From the NCBI RefSeq assembly GCF_004362825.1, contig NZ_SNXZ01000002.1, forward strand, positions 1,421,365-1,485,364: 64,000 nt of DNA. Direction: 5' to 3'. Origin of the DNA: Labedaea rhizosphaerae. Lineage in GTDB: Bacteria; Actinomycetota; Actinomycetes; Mycobacteriales; Pseudonocardiaceae. Shown here one piece after another: positions 7,190 to 14,597 of the stretch. Each line of letters opens with the position of its first letter. Within the stretch, counting starts at the first letter, position 1. The notes beneath the pieces are model-generated. The model saw only the letters and a list, made by a program, of their open reading frames with translations, was not told where the DNA came from and did no database searches. The translations under genes were made by a program, and so were the position numbers.

Positions 7190-8134
7190 ATGACCATCGC
7201 ATCGATACCGTTGGCGCACGCCGACCCGGGATTGCTGGACCGGGCCCTGCGCCACGGTCCGTTCGATGCCGCGTTGCGTGCGGCCATCGTCGCGTCCGGG
7301 TTGTCGCTCGACCGCTTGCGCACCAAGCTCGCCGAGCGCGGGATGCCGGTCGGGATAACGACTTTGAGCTACTGGCAGCGTGGTTTACGCAGACCCGAAA
7401 GACCGGAGTCGTTGCGCGCCGTCGCCATGCTGGAGCAGATCCTGGGCCTGCCGGACCGGTCGTTGATCGTGCTGCTCGGGCCACCCCGGCCCCGCGGCGG
7501 ACCGAGCCGCGGCGTGCCCCGGTTCACCGAGCTGATCAAGGCGCCGGACGCGCTCGACGCGCTGCTCGCGGACCTGGACTCCCCCGCCGCGGGGCGGCTG
7601 CGCGTGGTGAGCCAGTACGACAAGGTGACGGTGAACGCCGCCGGCGCGATCGACCGCATCGACACGACGTCGGTGGTCAGCGCGCCGTCCGGGGACGTGG
7701 ACCGGGCGCTGGTGATCTACACCGTCGAGACCGGCGAGCGTGCGCAGGACGTGACGATCGTGCCCGGCGACAGCTGCCGGCTGGGCCGCACGGTGGCGTG
7801 CCCGATCGCGCGGGCGCGGGTCGCGGAGGTGCTGTTCGACCGCAGGCTCGGGGTCAACGACACGCACATGATGAGCTACCGGATCCAGGTCGGCGAGGAC
7901 ACCCGCGCCCACGAGCACGTCACCGGATTCCGGTTGCCCGCAGGGCATTACGTGCTGCGCGTGGCGTTCGACCCGCGCACGCTCCCGGTGCGGATGCGCC
8001 GGTTCACCGCCCGGGACTCGGGGTCGCCGGAGGAGGACATCGCGGAGCTGACCCTCGACAGCCACCACTCGGTGCACTTGGTGGCCGATGACGTCCGGCC
8101 GGGCGTGGTCGGCATCCGGTGGGACTGGAGCTGA
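7190..8134 (+). CDS. Helix-turn-helix protein with C-terminal sensory-like domain
   Basis: 314 residues. Residues about 20-90 form an XRE-like HTH with the actinomycete pattern LAERGMPVGITTLSYWQRG and ESLRAVAMLEQILGLP. The rest is a beta-rich domain (TVACPIARARVAEVLFDR, RIQVGEDTRAHEHVTGF) that I do not recognise. ATG 7190 follows a GGGGAG site. It stands alone, divergent from the peptidase pair, with a strong palindrome between them, so regulation of that pair or of itself is possible. It could also act as a non-DNA-binding scaffold, as some of these proteins lack clear targets. Confidence 0.72.
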   Translation: MTIASIPLAHADPGLLDRALRHGPFDAALRAAIVASGLSLDRLRTKLAERGMPVGITTLSYWQRGLRRPERPESLRAVAMLEQILGLPDRSLIVLLGPPRPRGGPSRGVPRFTELIKAPDALDALLADLDSPAAGRLRVVSQYDKVTVNAAGAIDRIDTTSVVSAPSGDVDRALVIYTVETGERAQDVTIVPGDSCRLGRTVACPIARARVAEVLFDRRLGVNDTHMMSYRIQVGEDTRAHEHVTGFRLPAGHYVLRVAFDPRTLPVRMRRFTARDSGSPEEDIAELTLDSHHSVHLVADDVRPGVVGIRWDWS

Positions 8135-8165
8135 CCACGCCCAGACCGGCATCGAGGTCAGGCGC

Positions 8166-8489
8166 TCAGCGCCAGCAGGTCAGGTTCATCGCGGGGACCC
8201 AGCCGTCGGTCCAGCCGCCGTTGGGGTGCCCGTACATCCAGACCAAACCGTCCGAGGTCAACGGGCCGCTGACGAGCCGGAAGCCCGACCCGGCGGCGAC
8301 GGTGTACATGACCTCGCTGTGGTCGAGCTTCGGGTCGACCCGGACCCAGGTGTTCTGGTTGGTCAGCGGCACCGAGCCGAGGGTGCAGTACTCGGCCCCG
8401 GCGAACGCGGACGGCGCCGCGATGACGGTGACGGCGGCAAGCGACGCGGTGGCAGCACCCACGGCGAGGGCGCGGCGCAATGCGGGCAT
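8166..8489 (-). CDS. Small secreted SH3-like protein (copy 1)
   Basis: 107 residues: signal peptide (1-30, ending PSAFAGA) and a 75-residue SH3-like beta domain with two cysteines, one after the cleavage site and one three residues from the end, which could pair outside the cell. Shared block with the neighbour: LGSVPLTNQNTWVR, and DGWVPAMNLTCW at the end. AGGAGG lies eight bases before ATG 8489. It is the second of two tandem paralogues that are clearly a local duplication. SH3-like secreted domains commonly bind peptidoglycan; no catalytic residues are seen. Confidence 0.8.
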   Translation of the reverse strand: MPALRRALAVGAATASLAAVTVIAAPSAFAGAEYCTLGSVPLTNQNTWVRVDPKLDHSEVMYTVAAGSGFRLVSGPLTSDGLVWMYGHPNGGWTDGWVPAMNLTCWR

Positions 8490-8533
8490 CAGTGGTTCCT
8501 CCTACAGGAATGGGGCGTGCGAAAGGGTTGCGG

Positions 8534-8866
8534 TCAGGAGTAGCAGGTCAGGTTCTGCGCCGGGACCCAGCCGTCGATCCAGCCGTTGCGGTGCCCGGCC
8601 ATCCAGACGACCCCGATCCCGTCGGTGACCGGACCGCCGACGATCCGGAAGCCGTACCCGGCGGGCGTGGTGTACATGACGCCACTGGTGGTCCAATTCG
8701 GCGCGTCGCGGACCCAGGTGTTCTGGTTGGTCAGCGGCACCGAGCCGATGGTGCAGGCTTCGGCACCGGCGAACGCGGCGGGAGCGGCGACGACGGTGAC
8801 AGCAGCCAGCGACGCGGTGGCGACGCCCACGGCAACGACCCGGCGCACGGCGGATAAAGCGGACAC
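8534..8866 (-). CDS. Small secreted SH3-like protein (copy 2)
   Basis: 110 residues, paralogue of the gene just downstream. It has the same signal-peptide core (ATASLAAVTVVAAP), the same IGSVPLTNQNTWVR block and the same end (DGWVPAQNLTCYS). It starts with GTG 8866 behind AGGAGG. The fourth codon is TTA (Leu), rare in GC-rich actinomycetes and read only by the bldA tRNA in Streptomyces, which could tie expression to development. The two genes are 44 bases apart and may be cotranscribed. Confidence 0.8.
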   Translation of the reverse strand: MSALSAVRRVVAVGVATASLAAVTVVAAPAAFAGAEACTIGSVPLTNQNTWVRDAPNWTTSGVMYTTPAGYGFRIVGGPVTDGIGVVWMAGHRNGWIDGWVPAQNLTCYS

Positions 8867-8970
8867 GTGTGGTTTCCCTCCTGGGAACGAAGGCGCGTGA
8901 AAGCCGCTTCCCAGAAGGGGTTCCGGCCGCCACGCGTGATCAACAGCGGCGGCACGCTACCACCTCGCGC

Positions 8971-10176
8971 TCAGCCTGAGTAGGGGCGTTCTCGCGCCAA
9001 TTCCTGCCTGGCCACCGTCCTGCGGTGCACGGCATCGGGCCCGTCCACGATCCGCAACACCCGCGCCCAGCTGGCGAAGTAGGCCAACGGGGTGTCATCC
9101 GAAACGCCGGCCGCGCCGAAGACCTCGATCGCCCGATCCACCACCGCGCAGGCCATCGCGGGGGCCGCGACCTTGATCGCCGCGATCTCCGTCGCGGCGC
9201 CCTTCGCACCGTGGTTGTCGATCAGCCACGCCGTCTTGAGCACCAGCAGGCGCGCCTGCTCGATCTCGATGCGCGACGTCGCGATCAGGTCGCGGACCAC
9301 GCCCTGATCGGCCAGCGCCTGGCCGAACGCCGTCCGTTCCTGAGCGCGACGAACCATCAGGGCGACCGCGCGCTCGGCCATCCCGATCGCACGCATGGCG
9401 TGGTGGATGCGGCCAGGACCCAGACGCGCCTGGGCGATCATGAAGCCGTCGCCTTCGCCGGCCAGCAGGTTCGCCGCGGGCACGCGCACGTCGTCGAACA
9501 CGATCTCCGAGTGGCCGTGCTGGTCCTGGTAGCCGAAGATCGGCAGGTGCCGCTCGATGGTCATGCCGGGCGTGCCCCGCGGCACCAGGATCATCGACTG
9601 CTGGCGGTGCGGCTCGGCGTCGGGATCGGTCTTGCCCATGACGATGAAGATCTTGCAGCGCTCGTCGGCACTGCCGCTGATCCACCACTTGCGGCCGTTG
9701 ATCACGTACTCGTCGCCGTCGCGGACGATCGAGGTGGCGATGTTGCGGGCGTCGGAGCTCGCCACAGCGGGCTCGGTCATCGCGAACGCGGAGCGGATCT
9801 TCCCGTCCAGCAACGGTTCCAGCCACCGCTCGCGTTGCTCGTCGGTGGCGAAGAGCTCCAAGGTCTCCATGTTGCCGGTGTCCGGCGCGGCGCAGTTGAC
9901 CGCCTCGGGCGCGATCGTCGGCGACCAGCCGGTGATCTCCGCGACCGCCGCGTAGTCCACATTGGACAGACCGGAGACCTTGGGCAGGAACAGGTTCCAC
10001 AGGCCACGCTTGCGGGCCTCGGCCTTCAGGTCCTCCAGCACCGGCGGGTGCGCGTGCGGGTCGTGCGTGGCACGCCACTGCCGGTAGACCGGTTCGGCCG
10101 GGAACACGTGCTCACGCATGAAGTCCCACATGCGGCCGCAGACCTCCTCGGCCTGGGCGCTCGGCGCGAAGTCCAT
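8971..10176 (-). CDS. Acyl-CoA dehydrogenase (ACAD10/11-like)
   Basis: 401 residues, full length for the family. Flavoenzyme that introduces the 2,3-double bond in an acyl-CoA. Signatures: FAMTEPAVASSDARNIAT, KWWISGSADERCKIFIVMG, and the C-terminal IEVFGAAGVSDDTPLAYFAS with the FAD/CoA contact region. The sequence type matches the dehydrogenase domain of ACAD10/11, which in animals is fused to an aminoglycoside-phosphotransferase-like kinase; here that kinase is the gene immediately upstream (3-base gap). ACAD11-type systems process 4-hydroxyacyl-CoAs through phosphorylation, so the pair may do the same. Last gene of a four-gene operon. Confidence 0.92.
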   Translation of the reverse strand: MDFAPSAQAEEVCGRMWDFMREHVFPAEPVYRQWRATHDPHAHPPVLEDLKAEARKRGLWNLFLPKVSGLSNVDYAAVAEITGWSPTIAPEAVNCAAPDTGNMETLELFATDEQRERWLEPLLDGKIRSAFAMTEPAVASSDARNIATSIVRDGDEYVINGRKWWISGSADERCKIFIVMGKTDPDAEPHRQQSMILVPRGTPGMTIERHLPIFGYQDQHGHSEIVFDDVRVPAANLLAGEGDGFMIAQARLGPGRIHHAMRAIGMAERAVALMVRRAQERTAFGQALADQGVVRDLIATSRIEIEQARLLVLKTAWLIDNHGAKGAATEIAAIKVAAPAMACAVVDRAIEVFGAAGVSDDTPLAYFASWARVLRIVDGPDAVHRRTVARQELARERPYSG

Positions 10177-10179
10177 GAC

Positions 10180-11187
10180 CTATCCCTTCCTCAGCAAGTC
10201 CAGTCCCGCCTCGGCAATGCGCACGGCCTCGCCGTCGAGCGCACCGAAGTCCTGTCCGGCCATCGCGCCCGACGCGACCCGCGCCGCGATGCCCTCCGCG
10301 ATCACCGCGAACTTCAGGTGCGCGAACGCCCGGTAGAACGCGATGTCACCGGGATCGCGCCCCGAGCGCGTGGCGTACCGCTCGACCAGGTGCTCGCGGC
10401 CCGGGAAACCCGGCAACGCCGTCACCGTCGGCACGAGGTCGCTCTGCGGTTCCCCCGGCTCGCGCCAGTAGAACAGCAGCAACCCGAGGTCGGTCAGCGG
10501 GTCGCCGACCGTGGCGAGCTCCCAGTCGAGCACGGCGGCGATGCGGCCCGGGTCGTCGGGGTCGGTGATGCAGTTGTCCAGCCGCAGGTCGCCGTGGATC
10601 ACCGACGGCGGCGGGCTTTGCGGTATGCGCTCGGCCAGCGCAGCTCCCAAGGCGGTGATCGAGGGCGCACGTCCGCGCTTGCCCCACCGGTCGACCTGGC
10701 GAGCCATGAACCCGGCGGGTCTGCCGAGGTCGCCGAGCCCGACGGCAACGGGGTCGAGCGCGTGCAGGCCGACCAGGACGTCGACCAGCGCGTCGGACAT
10801 GGCCACGCGCTGCGCCGGAGTGTCCGCATAGGACGGTGGCAGCTCGCCGCGGATGACGTGCCCGGCCACCTTTTCCATCACGTAGAACGGGACGCCGAGC
10901 GGCTCGGGTTCCGGGTGCCACAACACGATCCGCGCCACCGGCACGGCCGTCGGGGCGAGCGCGCGCTGGACGGCGACCTCGCGGCCCATGTCGTGCGCGC
11001 CGGACGGCAGGTCACCGGTCGGCGGCCGGCGCAGCACCAGCGCCCCCGCAGGACTGGTCAGCTCGAAGGTCAGGTTGGACTTGCCCCCGGAGATCAGCGA
11101 CGCCGACAGCTCACGCCACCGCGGCTCCCCGGTCGCGGCCGCGAGCAACCGGCCGAGTTCGGCCGGCCGGACCAGCTCACCGATCAC
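10180..11187 (-). CDS. Phosphotransferase-family protein (APH fold, ACAD10/11 kinase-like)
   Basis: 335 residues with an aminoglycoside-phosphotransferase kinase fold: SGGKSNLTFEL near the ATP site, catalytic loop VIHGDLRLDNCI and the Mg-binding VLDWELATVGDPL. In ACAD10/11 and bacterial relatives this module phosphorylates the 4-hydroxyl of acyl-CoAs ahead of the dehydrogenase. That dehydrogenase is encoded directly downstream. The GTG start at 11187 overlaps the SDR stop (GTGA), so translation is coupled. It is not expected to be a drug-resistance enzyme despite the fold. Confidence 0.88.
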   Translation of the reverse strand: MIGELVRPAELGRLLAAATGEPRWRELSASLISGGKSNLTFELTSPAGALVLRRPPTGDLPSGAHDMGREVAVQRALAPTAVPVARIVLWHPEPEPLGVPFYVMEKVAGHVIRGELPPSYADTPAQRVAMSDALVDVLVGLHALDPVAVGLGDLGRPAGFMARQVDRWGKRGRAPSITALGAALAERIPQSPPPSVIHGDLRLDNCITDPDDPGRIAAVLDWELATVGDPLTDLGLLLFYWREPGEPQSDLVPTVTALPGFPGREHLVERYATRSGRDPGDIAFYRAFAHLKFAVIAEGIAARVASGAMAGQDFGALDGEAVRIAEAGLDLLRKG

Positions 11188-11930
11188 GCGCCGTCCCAGA
11201 GGAAGCCGGCGACGCTGCCGTCCGGACGCCGCGCGCCGGGCACGCCGCGGAACTCGTACGGCGCGGGCTCGCGGCCGGGCTGCACCAGCCAGCACGCCCC
11301 GCTCTCGCCCTCGGCGGCCCGCAACACCACCGATGCCACCTCGTCGGCTTGCAGCAGCGGGAAGTCCTTGAAGATCTCCCGCCACGGGTCGATCAACGGC
11401 GTGTCCACGAAGCCCGGGCAGATGGCCGCGATCCGCACGCCGTCGGCGGCCAGCACCGGGCCGAGCGAACGCACGAGGCCGACGACCGCGAACTTGGTCA
11501 TCGAGTAGAACGGGTTGGTCGGCATCGGGGTGAGCCCGCCCAGCGACGCGAGCACCACGACCGAGCCGCCGGTCGCCTTCAGGTGGGGCAGCGCCACGGT
11601 GATCGAGCGGACGACGGCGGTGATGTTGATGTCCACGATCCGCTGGTAGCCGCTCGGGTCAACACTGTCCCAGGTCGTCGGCCCCGAGTCGCCGACCCCG
11701 GCGCAGACCACCGCGAGGTCCAGGCCGCCGAACGCCTCGGCCGCCCCGTCGCAGGAGGCTCGCAGCGCGGCGTCGTCGCGCACGTCGAGCATGTCCGAAC
11801 TGGTGGCGGGCACGCCCTCGGGCACCGGCAGGAGGTCCGCGACGTGCACCTGCCGGCCGCGTTCGGCGAGCTGACGCACGACGGCCGCGCCGATTCCCGA
11901 CGCGCCACCGGTGATCCATGCACCGCTCAT
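11184..11930 (-). CDS. Short-chain dehydrogenase/reductase
   Basis: 248 residues, classical SDR: cofactor motif TGGASGIG at residues about 7-14, DMLDVRD for adenine contact, and the catalytic Ser...YxxxK arrangement as SLGGLTPMPTNPFYSMTK. Likely oxidises or reduces a hydroxyacyl intermediate of the acyl-CoA pathway encoded by the operon. ATG 11930 has AGGAGG ten bases upstream and overlaps the stop of the preceding gene (ATGA). The substrate cannot be named. Confidence 0.9.
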   Translation of the reverse strand: MSGAWITGGASGIGAAVVRQLAERGRQVHVADLLPVPEGVPATSSDMLDVRDDAALRASCDGAAEAFGGLDLAVVCAGVGDSGPTTWDSVDPSGYQRIVDINITAVVRSITVALPHLKATGGSVVVLASLGGLTPMPTNPFYSMTKFAVVGLVRSLGPVLAADGVRIAAICPGFVDTPLIDPWREIFKDFPLLQADEVASVVLRAAEGESGACWLVQPGREPAPYEFRGVPGARRPDGSVAGFLWDGA

Positions 11931-12481
11931 CGTTGGTCCCCTCCTGGTGCGGTCATCGCGAACGCGAGCCGGCCGATCCGGTCCGCGCGGTTGGCTGTGG
12001 CAGCGGACGCCATGGCGCCCTGGGTCGTGGTGTCCACGGCGATCGCCTCGGCGTCGGGCGCGCTGGCCAGCGGCTGCTCCCCCGCGTGCAGGACGAGCAG
12101 GTCGCGGAGGTGGTCGGCACCGGCGATGACGGTGTGCACGTCGGTGTGGGCCACGACAGCGTCGTGGGCACCATCGTGCTCGCTGAAGAGCACCGTCGCG
12201 TGCGACTCGGTCAGCAGGCCGATCAGCTCGGCGGTGCTCGCGGCGGGATCGGCGAGCACGGCGGAGCCGCCCGCCTTCCACGCGCCGACGACCGCGATCA
12301 CGAGGTTCGGACCGTCGGGTGCGGCGATGGCCAGCCGGTCACCGAACAGGAACCCGCGGTCGAGCAAGGCGGCGGCGAACGCGTCGGACGCAGCGTCGAG
12401 CTCGGCCATGCTTGCCCCGAACACCTCGGTGCCCGGCGCCCGCGCGACCGCGTCGCGGAACACGTCCAGCATCGTGCGCAT
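11927..12481 (-). CDS. Truncated AMP-binding (acyl-CoA synthetase N-terminal) protein
   Basis: 184 residues that resemble only the N-terminal subdomain of an adenylate-forming acyl-CoA synthetase (LDVFRDAVARAPGTEVFGA, GDRLAIAAPDGPNLVIAVVG, AWKAGGSAVLADP). Full enzymes are 500 or more residues. The Ser/Thr/Gly-rich P-loop is missing or reduced to DTTTQGAMAS, and no C-terminal domain follows. It is not simple decay: it has a ribosome site (AGGGAG) before ATG 12481, intact spacing, and an ATGA overlap with the SDR gene. It may be a binding or regulatory protein, or a synthetase that lost its catalytic part in an otherwise intact operon. Confidence 0.75.
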   Translation of the reverse strand: MRTMLDVFRDAVARAPGTEVFGASMAELDAASDAFAAALLDRGFLFGDRLAIAAPDGPNLVIAVVGAWKAGGSAVLADPAASTAELIGLLTESHATVLFSEHDGAHDAVVAHTDVHTVIAGADHLRDLLVLHAGEQPLASAPDAEAIAVDTTTQGAMASAATANRADRIGRLAFAMTAPGGDQR

Positions 12482-12569
12482 GTTCTCCCTGCTGTTTCCC
12501 CCTGCGCCGACCAACCGCTCGGATTGTCGCCCCACCTTGGCAGAACAGGGCCGTACCGTCAATGTCAGC

Positions 12570-12586
12570 GTTCAGCTAGGCTGAAC
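12570..12586. promoter_or_regulatory. Operator-like palindrome before the XRE-TetR regulator
   Basis: GTTCAGC-TAG-GCTGAAC is a perfect 7-3-7 dyad three bases before ATG 12590. A -10-like TAGGCT (12577-12582) lies within it, leaving seven bases to the ATG, so the regulator mRNA is probably leaderless. Binding here would repress the regulator and perhaps the divergent acyl-CoA operon starting at 12481. Confidence 0.65.
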
Positions 12587-12589
12587 AGC

Positions 12590-13435
12590 ATGGGAGTCGA
12601 CGTCGGGGCGGCCATCCGCGCGGCCCGGGCCGCTCGCGGCCTCTCGGTGCGCGAGCTGGCGCGGCGCATCGACGTCAGCCCGGCGACCGTGAGCGCCATC
12701 GAGAACGGCCACACCGAGGTGACGGTCAGCAGGCTCCAGACGATCGCGGCGGCGCTGTCGGTGAGCGCGGGCGAACTGCTGGACGGCTTCGACCCGCCCT
12801 CGCCGGCCCAGCCCGCTCCGACCGACGCGGCCTGGCGCCGGTACGGCCCGCTCGACCTCGACCCGGTCCTGCGCGCGGCCGTCGACGAGTTCGTCGCCAC
12901 CGGCTACCACGGCGCGACGATGCGCTCGATCGCCGCGCGCGCCGGGATGAGCGTGCCCGGCCTGTACCACCACTACGCCCGCAAGCAGGACCTGCTGGTG
13001 CGCATGTTCGACCTGACCATGGCGGAGCTGCACTGGCGCGTGCGCGCGGCCCGCGACGAGGGGACGTCCAGCGCGCAGCGGGTTCAGCTGGTGGTGCAGA
13101 GCCTGGTGTTGTTCCACACCCACCGGCGGGAGCTGGCTTTCCTCGGCTCCAGTGAGATGCGTGGCCTCGAACCGGCCAACCGGCGCCGGATCGCGGGGCT
13201 GCGCACCGGTATCCAACGGTTGCTGGACGCCGAGATCGCGGCCGGGCTGGCCGACGGCACGTTCACCACCCCGCACGCCCAGGACGCCGGCCGCGCGATC
13301 GCAACCATGTGCACGTCACTCGCGCAGTGGTTCCACGCAGACGGTCCACGTAGCCCCGAACAGGTGGCCACTGAGTACGCACGTTTCGCACTGGCGATGC
13401 TGGGCTGTTCCGCCTCCCCGGAATCCGCGCGATGA
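12590..13435 (+). CDS. XRE-TetR fusion transcriptional regulator
   Basis: 281 residues with two DNA-binding modules: an XRE HTH (about 6-63, RELARRIDVSPATVSAIENG), then a TetR HTH (about 92-138, MRSIAARAGMSVPGLYHHYA) and a TetR ligand domain with a C-terminal helix block (SLAQWFHADGPRSPEQVATE). Such XRE-TetR chimeras occur in actinomycetes near fatty-acid or steroid genes. It is divergent from the acyl-CoA operon and is its likely repressor, with an acyl-CoA as the plausible ligand. Its 3' end (13250-13403) is repeated without a mismatch at 13726-13879. Confidence 0.87.
   Translation: MGVDVGAAIRAARAARGLSVRELARRIDVSPATVSAIENGHTEVTVSRLQTIAAALSVSAGELLDGFDPPSPAQPAPTDAAWRRYGPLDLDPVLRAAVDEFVATGYHGATMRSIAARAGMSVPGLYHHYARKQDLLVRMFDLTMAELHWRVRAARDEGTSSAQRVQLVVQSLVLFHTHRRELAFLGSSEMRGLEPANRRRIAGLRTGIQRLLDAEIAAGLADGTFTTPHAQDAGRAIATMCTSLAQWFHADGPRSPEQVATEYARFALAMLGCSASPESAR
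13250..13403. repeat. 154-bp perfect direct repeat, copy 1 (inside XRE-TetR gene)
   Basis: Identical base for base to 13726-13879 (offset 476). It encodes the last helices of the TetR ligand domain. The flanks differ in both copies immediately outside these limits, apart from weak upstream similarity. Confidence 0.95.
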
Positions 13436-13451
13436 GCCTTATCGTTGACAC

Positions 13452-13661
13452 ATGTCAACCAGTCGTGAGGTGCGCGTGCCCTACGTCCTCGAGCAGGACG
13501 ACGACGGTGTTTGGTGTGCGCACACGCAGCTGCAACCGCACGTCGGTGCGCACGGTGAGGGAGACACCCCCGAGGCTGCTGTGGAGGACCTGCGTGAGGC
13601 ACTGAGCGGGCTGGTGGCGGAGTTCGGTATCCCGCAAGAACTGACGACGACATCGGCCTGA
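13452..13661 (+). CDS. HicB-like small protein
   Basis: 69 residues with the HicB antitoxin fold pattern: a beta strand with partial aromatic/acidic start (VPYVLEQDDDGVWCAHTQL), then GDTPEAAVEDLREALSGLV. HicB proteins normally neutralise the RNase HicA, but no hicA-like gene (small dsRNA-binding ORF) is adjacent, so this is an orphan. It has no clear C-terminal DNA-binding domain. It appears leaderless: TATCGT (13440-13445) ends six bases before ATG 13452. The start codon lies inside the dyad GTTGACA-CA-TGTCAAC (13444-13459). The gene sits between the two copies of the 154-bp repeat, suggesting arrival by an insertion/duplication event. Confidence 0.75.
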   Translation: MSTSREVRVPYVLEQDDDGVWCAHTQLQPHVGAHGEGDTPEAAVEDLREALSGLVAEFGIPQELTTTSA

Positions 13662-13686
13662 GCGTGGACGACCTGCGCGAGCTCCT

Positions 13687-13893
13687 TTGAGCCGAACCAT
13701 TCAGCGCTTGATCGACGCCCAGGTTGCCGACGGCACGTTCACCACCCCGCACGCCCAGGACGCCGGCCGCGCGATCGCAACCATGTGCACGTCACTCGCG
13801 CAGTGGTTCCACGCAGACGGTCCACGTAGCCCCGAACAGGTGGCCACTGAGTACGCACGTTTCGCACTGGCGATGCTGGAACCGGGAAACTAA
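13687..13893 (+). pseudogene. Fragment of the XRE-TetR regulator (3' end only)
   Basis: Encodes only the last 60-odd residues of a TetR ligand domain: MSRTIQRLIDAQVADGTF, then a stretch identical to the upstream gene. It has no HTH, and its only start would be TTG 13687. The 15-20 bases before the perfect repeat are similar but diverged, so this may be the remnant of a second paralogue homogenised by gene conversion. Translation is unlikely to yield a working regulator. Confidence 0.8.
13726..13879. repeat. 154-bp perfect direct repeat, copy 2
   Basis: Identical to 13250-13403. Together with copy 1 it brackets the HicB-like gene. Recombination between the two would delete 476 bp, including hicB, and restore a single regulator 3' end. 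Confidence 0.95.
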
Positions 13894-14597
13894 GCCGCGT
13901 CGTGGAAGACCAAGCCAAGGGTGTGCCTCCTGCCGGAGCGGATGACCGAAACGCCGTGGCGCACCGGCGATTTCGACCAACCGCGGGCTGACTGGACCGG
14001 GCGGTCTCGGGTGGTGAACACCAGACCGTGTCCGAAGGGGATGGTGGTGGCCGTGGCGCGCGACTGCGCCCTGGGCCGTTGCTCGACGAGCAGGAACTCG
14101 CCGCCGGTGTGGTCGACTCCCGGCTCGTTGAGGTTGATCACCACTTGGAGCGGGAAGACCTTGTCCCCGTACAAATCCCGGTGCAGCGCATTCCAGTCGC
14201 CCTCCTCGTACCGCAGCAAGATCGGCGTCGGCCGAGTTTGTCCCGCGGCATGGCACTCGTCAAGCCATTTGTCCAGGCTGTCCGGCCACGTGTCGGTCCA
14301 GCCCAGCCGCTCGGCCCAACTGCGGGCGATGGGCAGCAACCGCGGGTACAGGGTTTCGCGCAACCCTTGCACCACTTCCGGGAACGGCGCCGCGAAGTAC
14401 CGGTACTCCCCCTTGCCGAACCGGTGGCGGGCCATGGTGATGGTGGCGCGGAAGCGTTCCGGCGAGTCGTAGAGCGCGGTCAACTCCTTGGCTTCGGTCG
14501 GGGTGACGAGCTGCGGCAGCAACGCGCAGCCGTACTCGTCGACTTCCTCGGTGACCGCGGCCCAGTCCGCCGCGGCCACCCGCTCCCGGTAGTTCAC
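13890..14597 (-). CDS. 2OG-Fe(II) oxygenase, Oxygenase-NA (PF09859) type
   Basis: 235 residues. The double-stranded beta-helix iron site is visible as H139-x-D141 (ALHRDLYGD) and distal His214 (PVRHGVSVIRSG), with basic residues at 220-224 for 2-oxoglutarate. The Pfam family PF09859 is described as catalysing oxidative demethylation of damaged nucleic acid. Its neighbours here are two alkyltransferases, which supports that role. The start GTG 14597 overlaps the stop of the upstream ogt gene (GTGA). Last gene of the repair cluster. Confidence 0.85.
   Translation of the reverse strand: MNYRERVAAADWAAVTEEVDEYGCALLPQLVTPTEAKELTALYDSPERFRATITMARHRFGKGEYRYFAAPFPEVVQGLRETLYPRLLPIARSWAERLGWTDTWPDSLDKWLDECHAAGQTRPTPILLRYEEGDWNALHRDLYGDKVFPLQVVINLNEPGVDHTGGEFLLVEQRPRAQSRATATTIPFGHGLVFTTRDRPVQSARGWSKSPVRHGVSVIRSGRRHTLGLVFHDAA

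Noticed and set aside
10180-11187. Aminoglycoside resistance gene
   Set aside because: The APH fold is shared by many kinases. The partner dehydrogenase and SDR indicate the ACAD10/11-type pathway.
13250-13893. Insertion sequence bounded by direct repeats
   Set aside because: No transposase or terminal inverted repeats lie between the copies; only a HicB-like gene is present.
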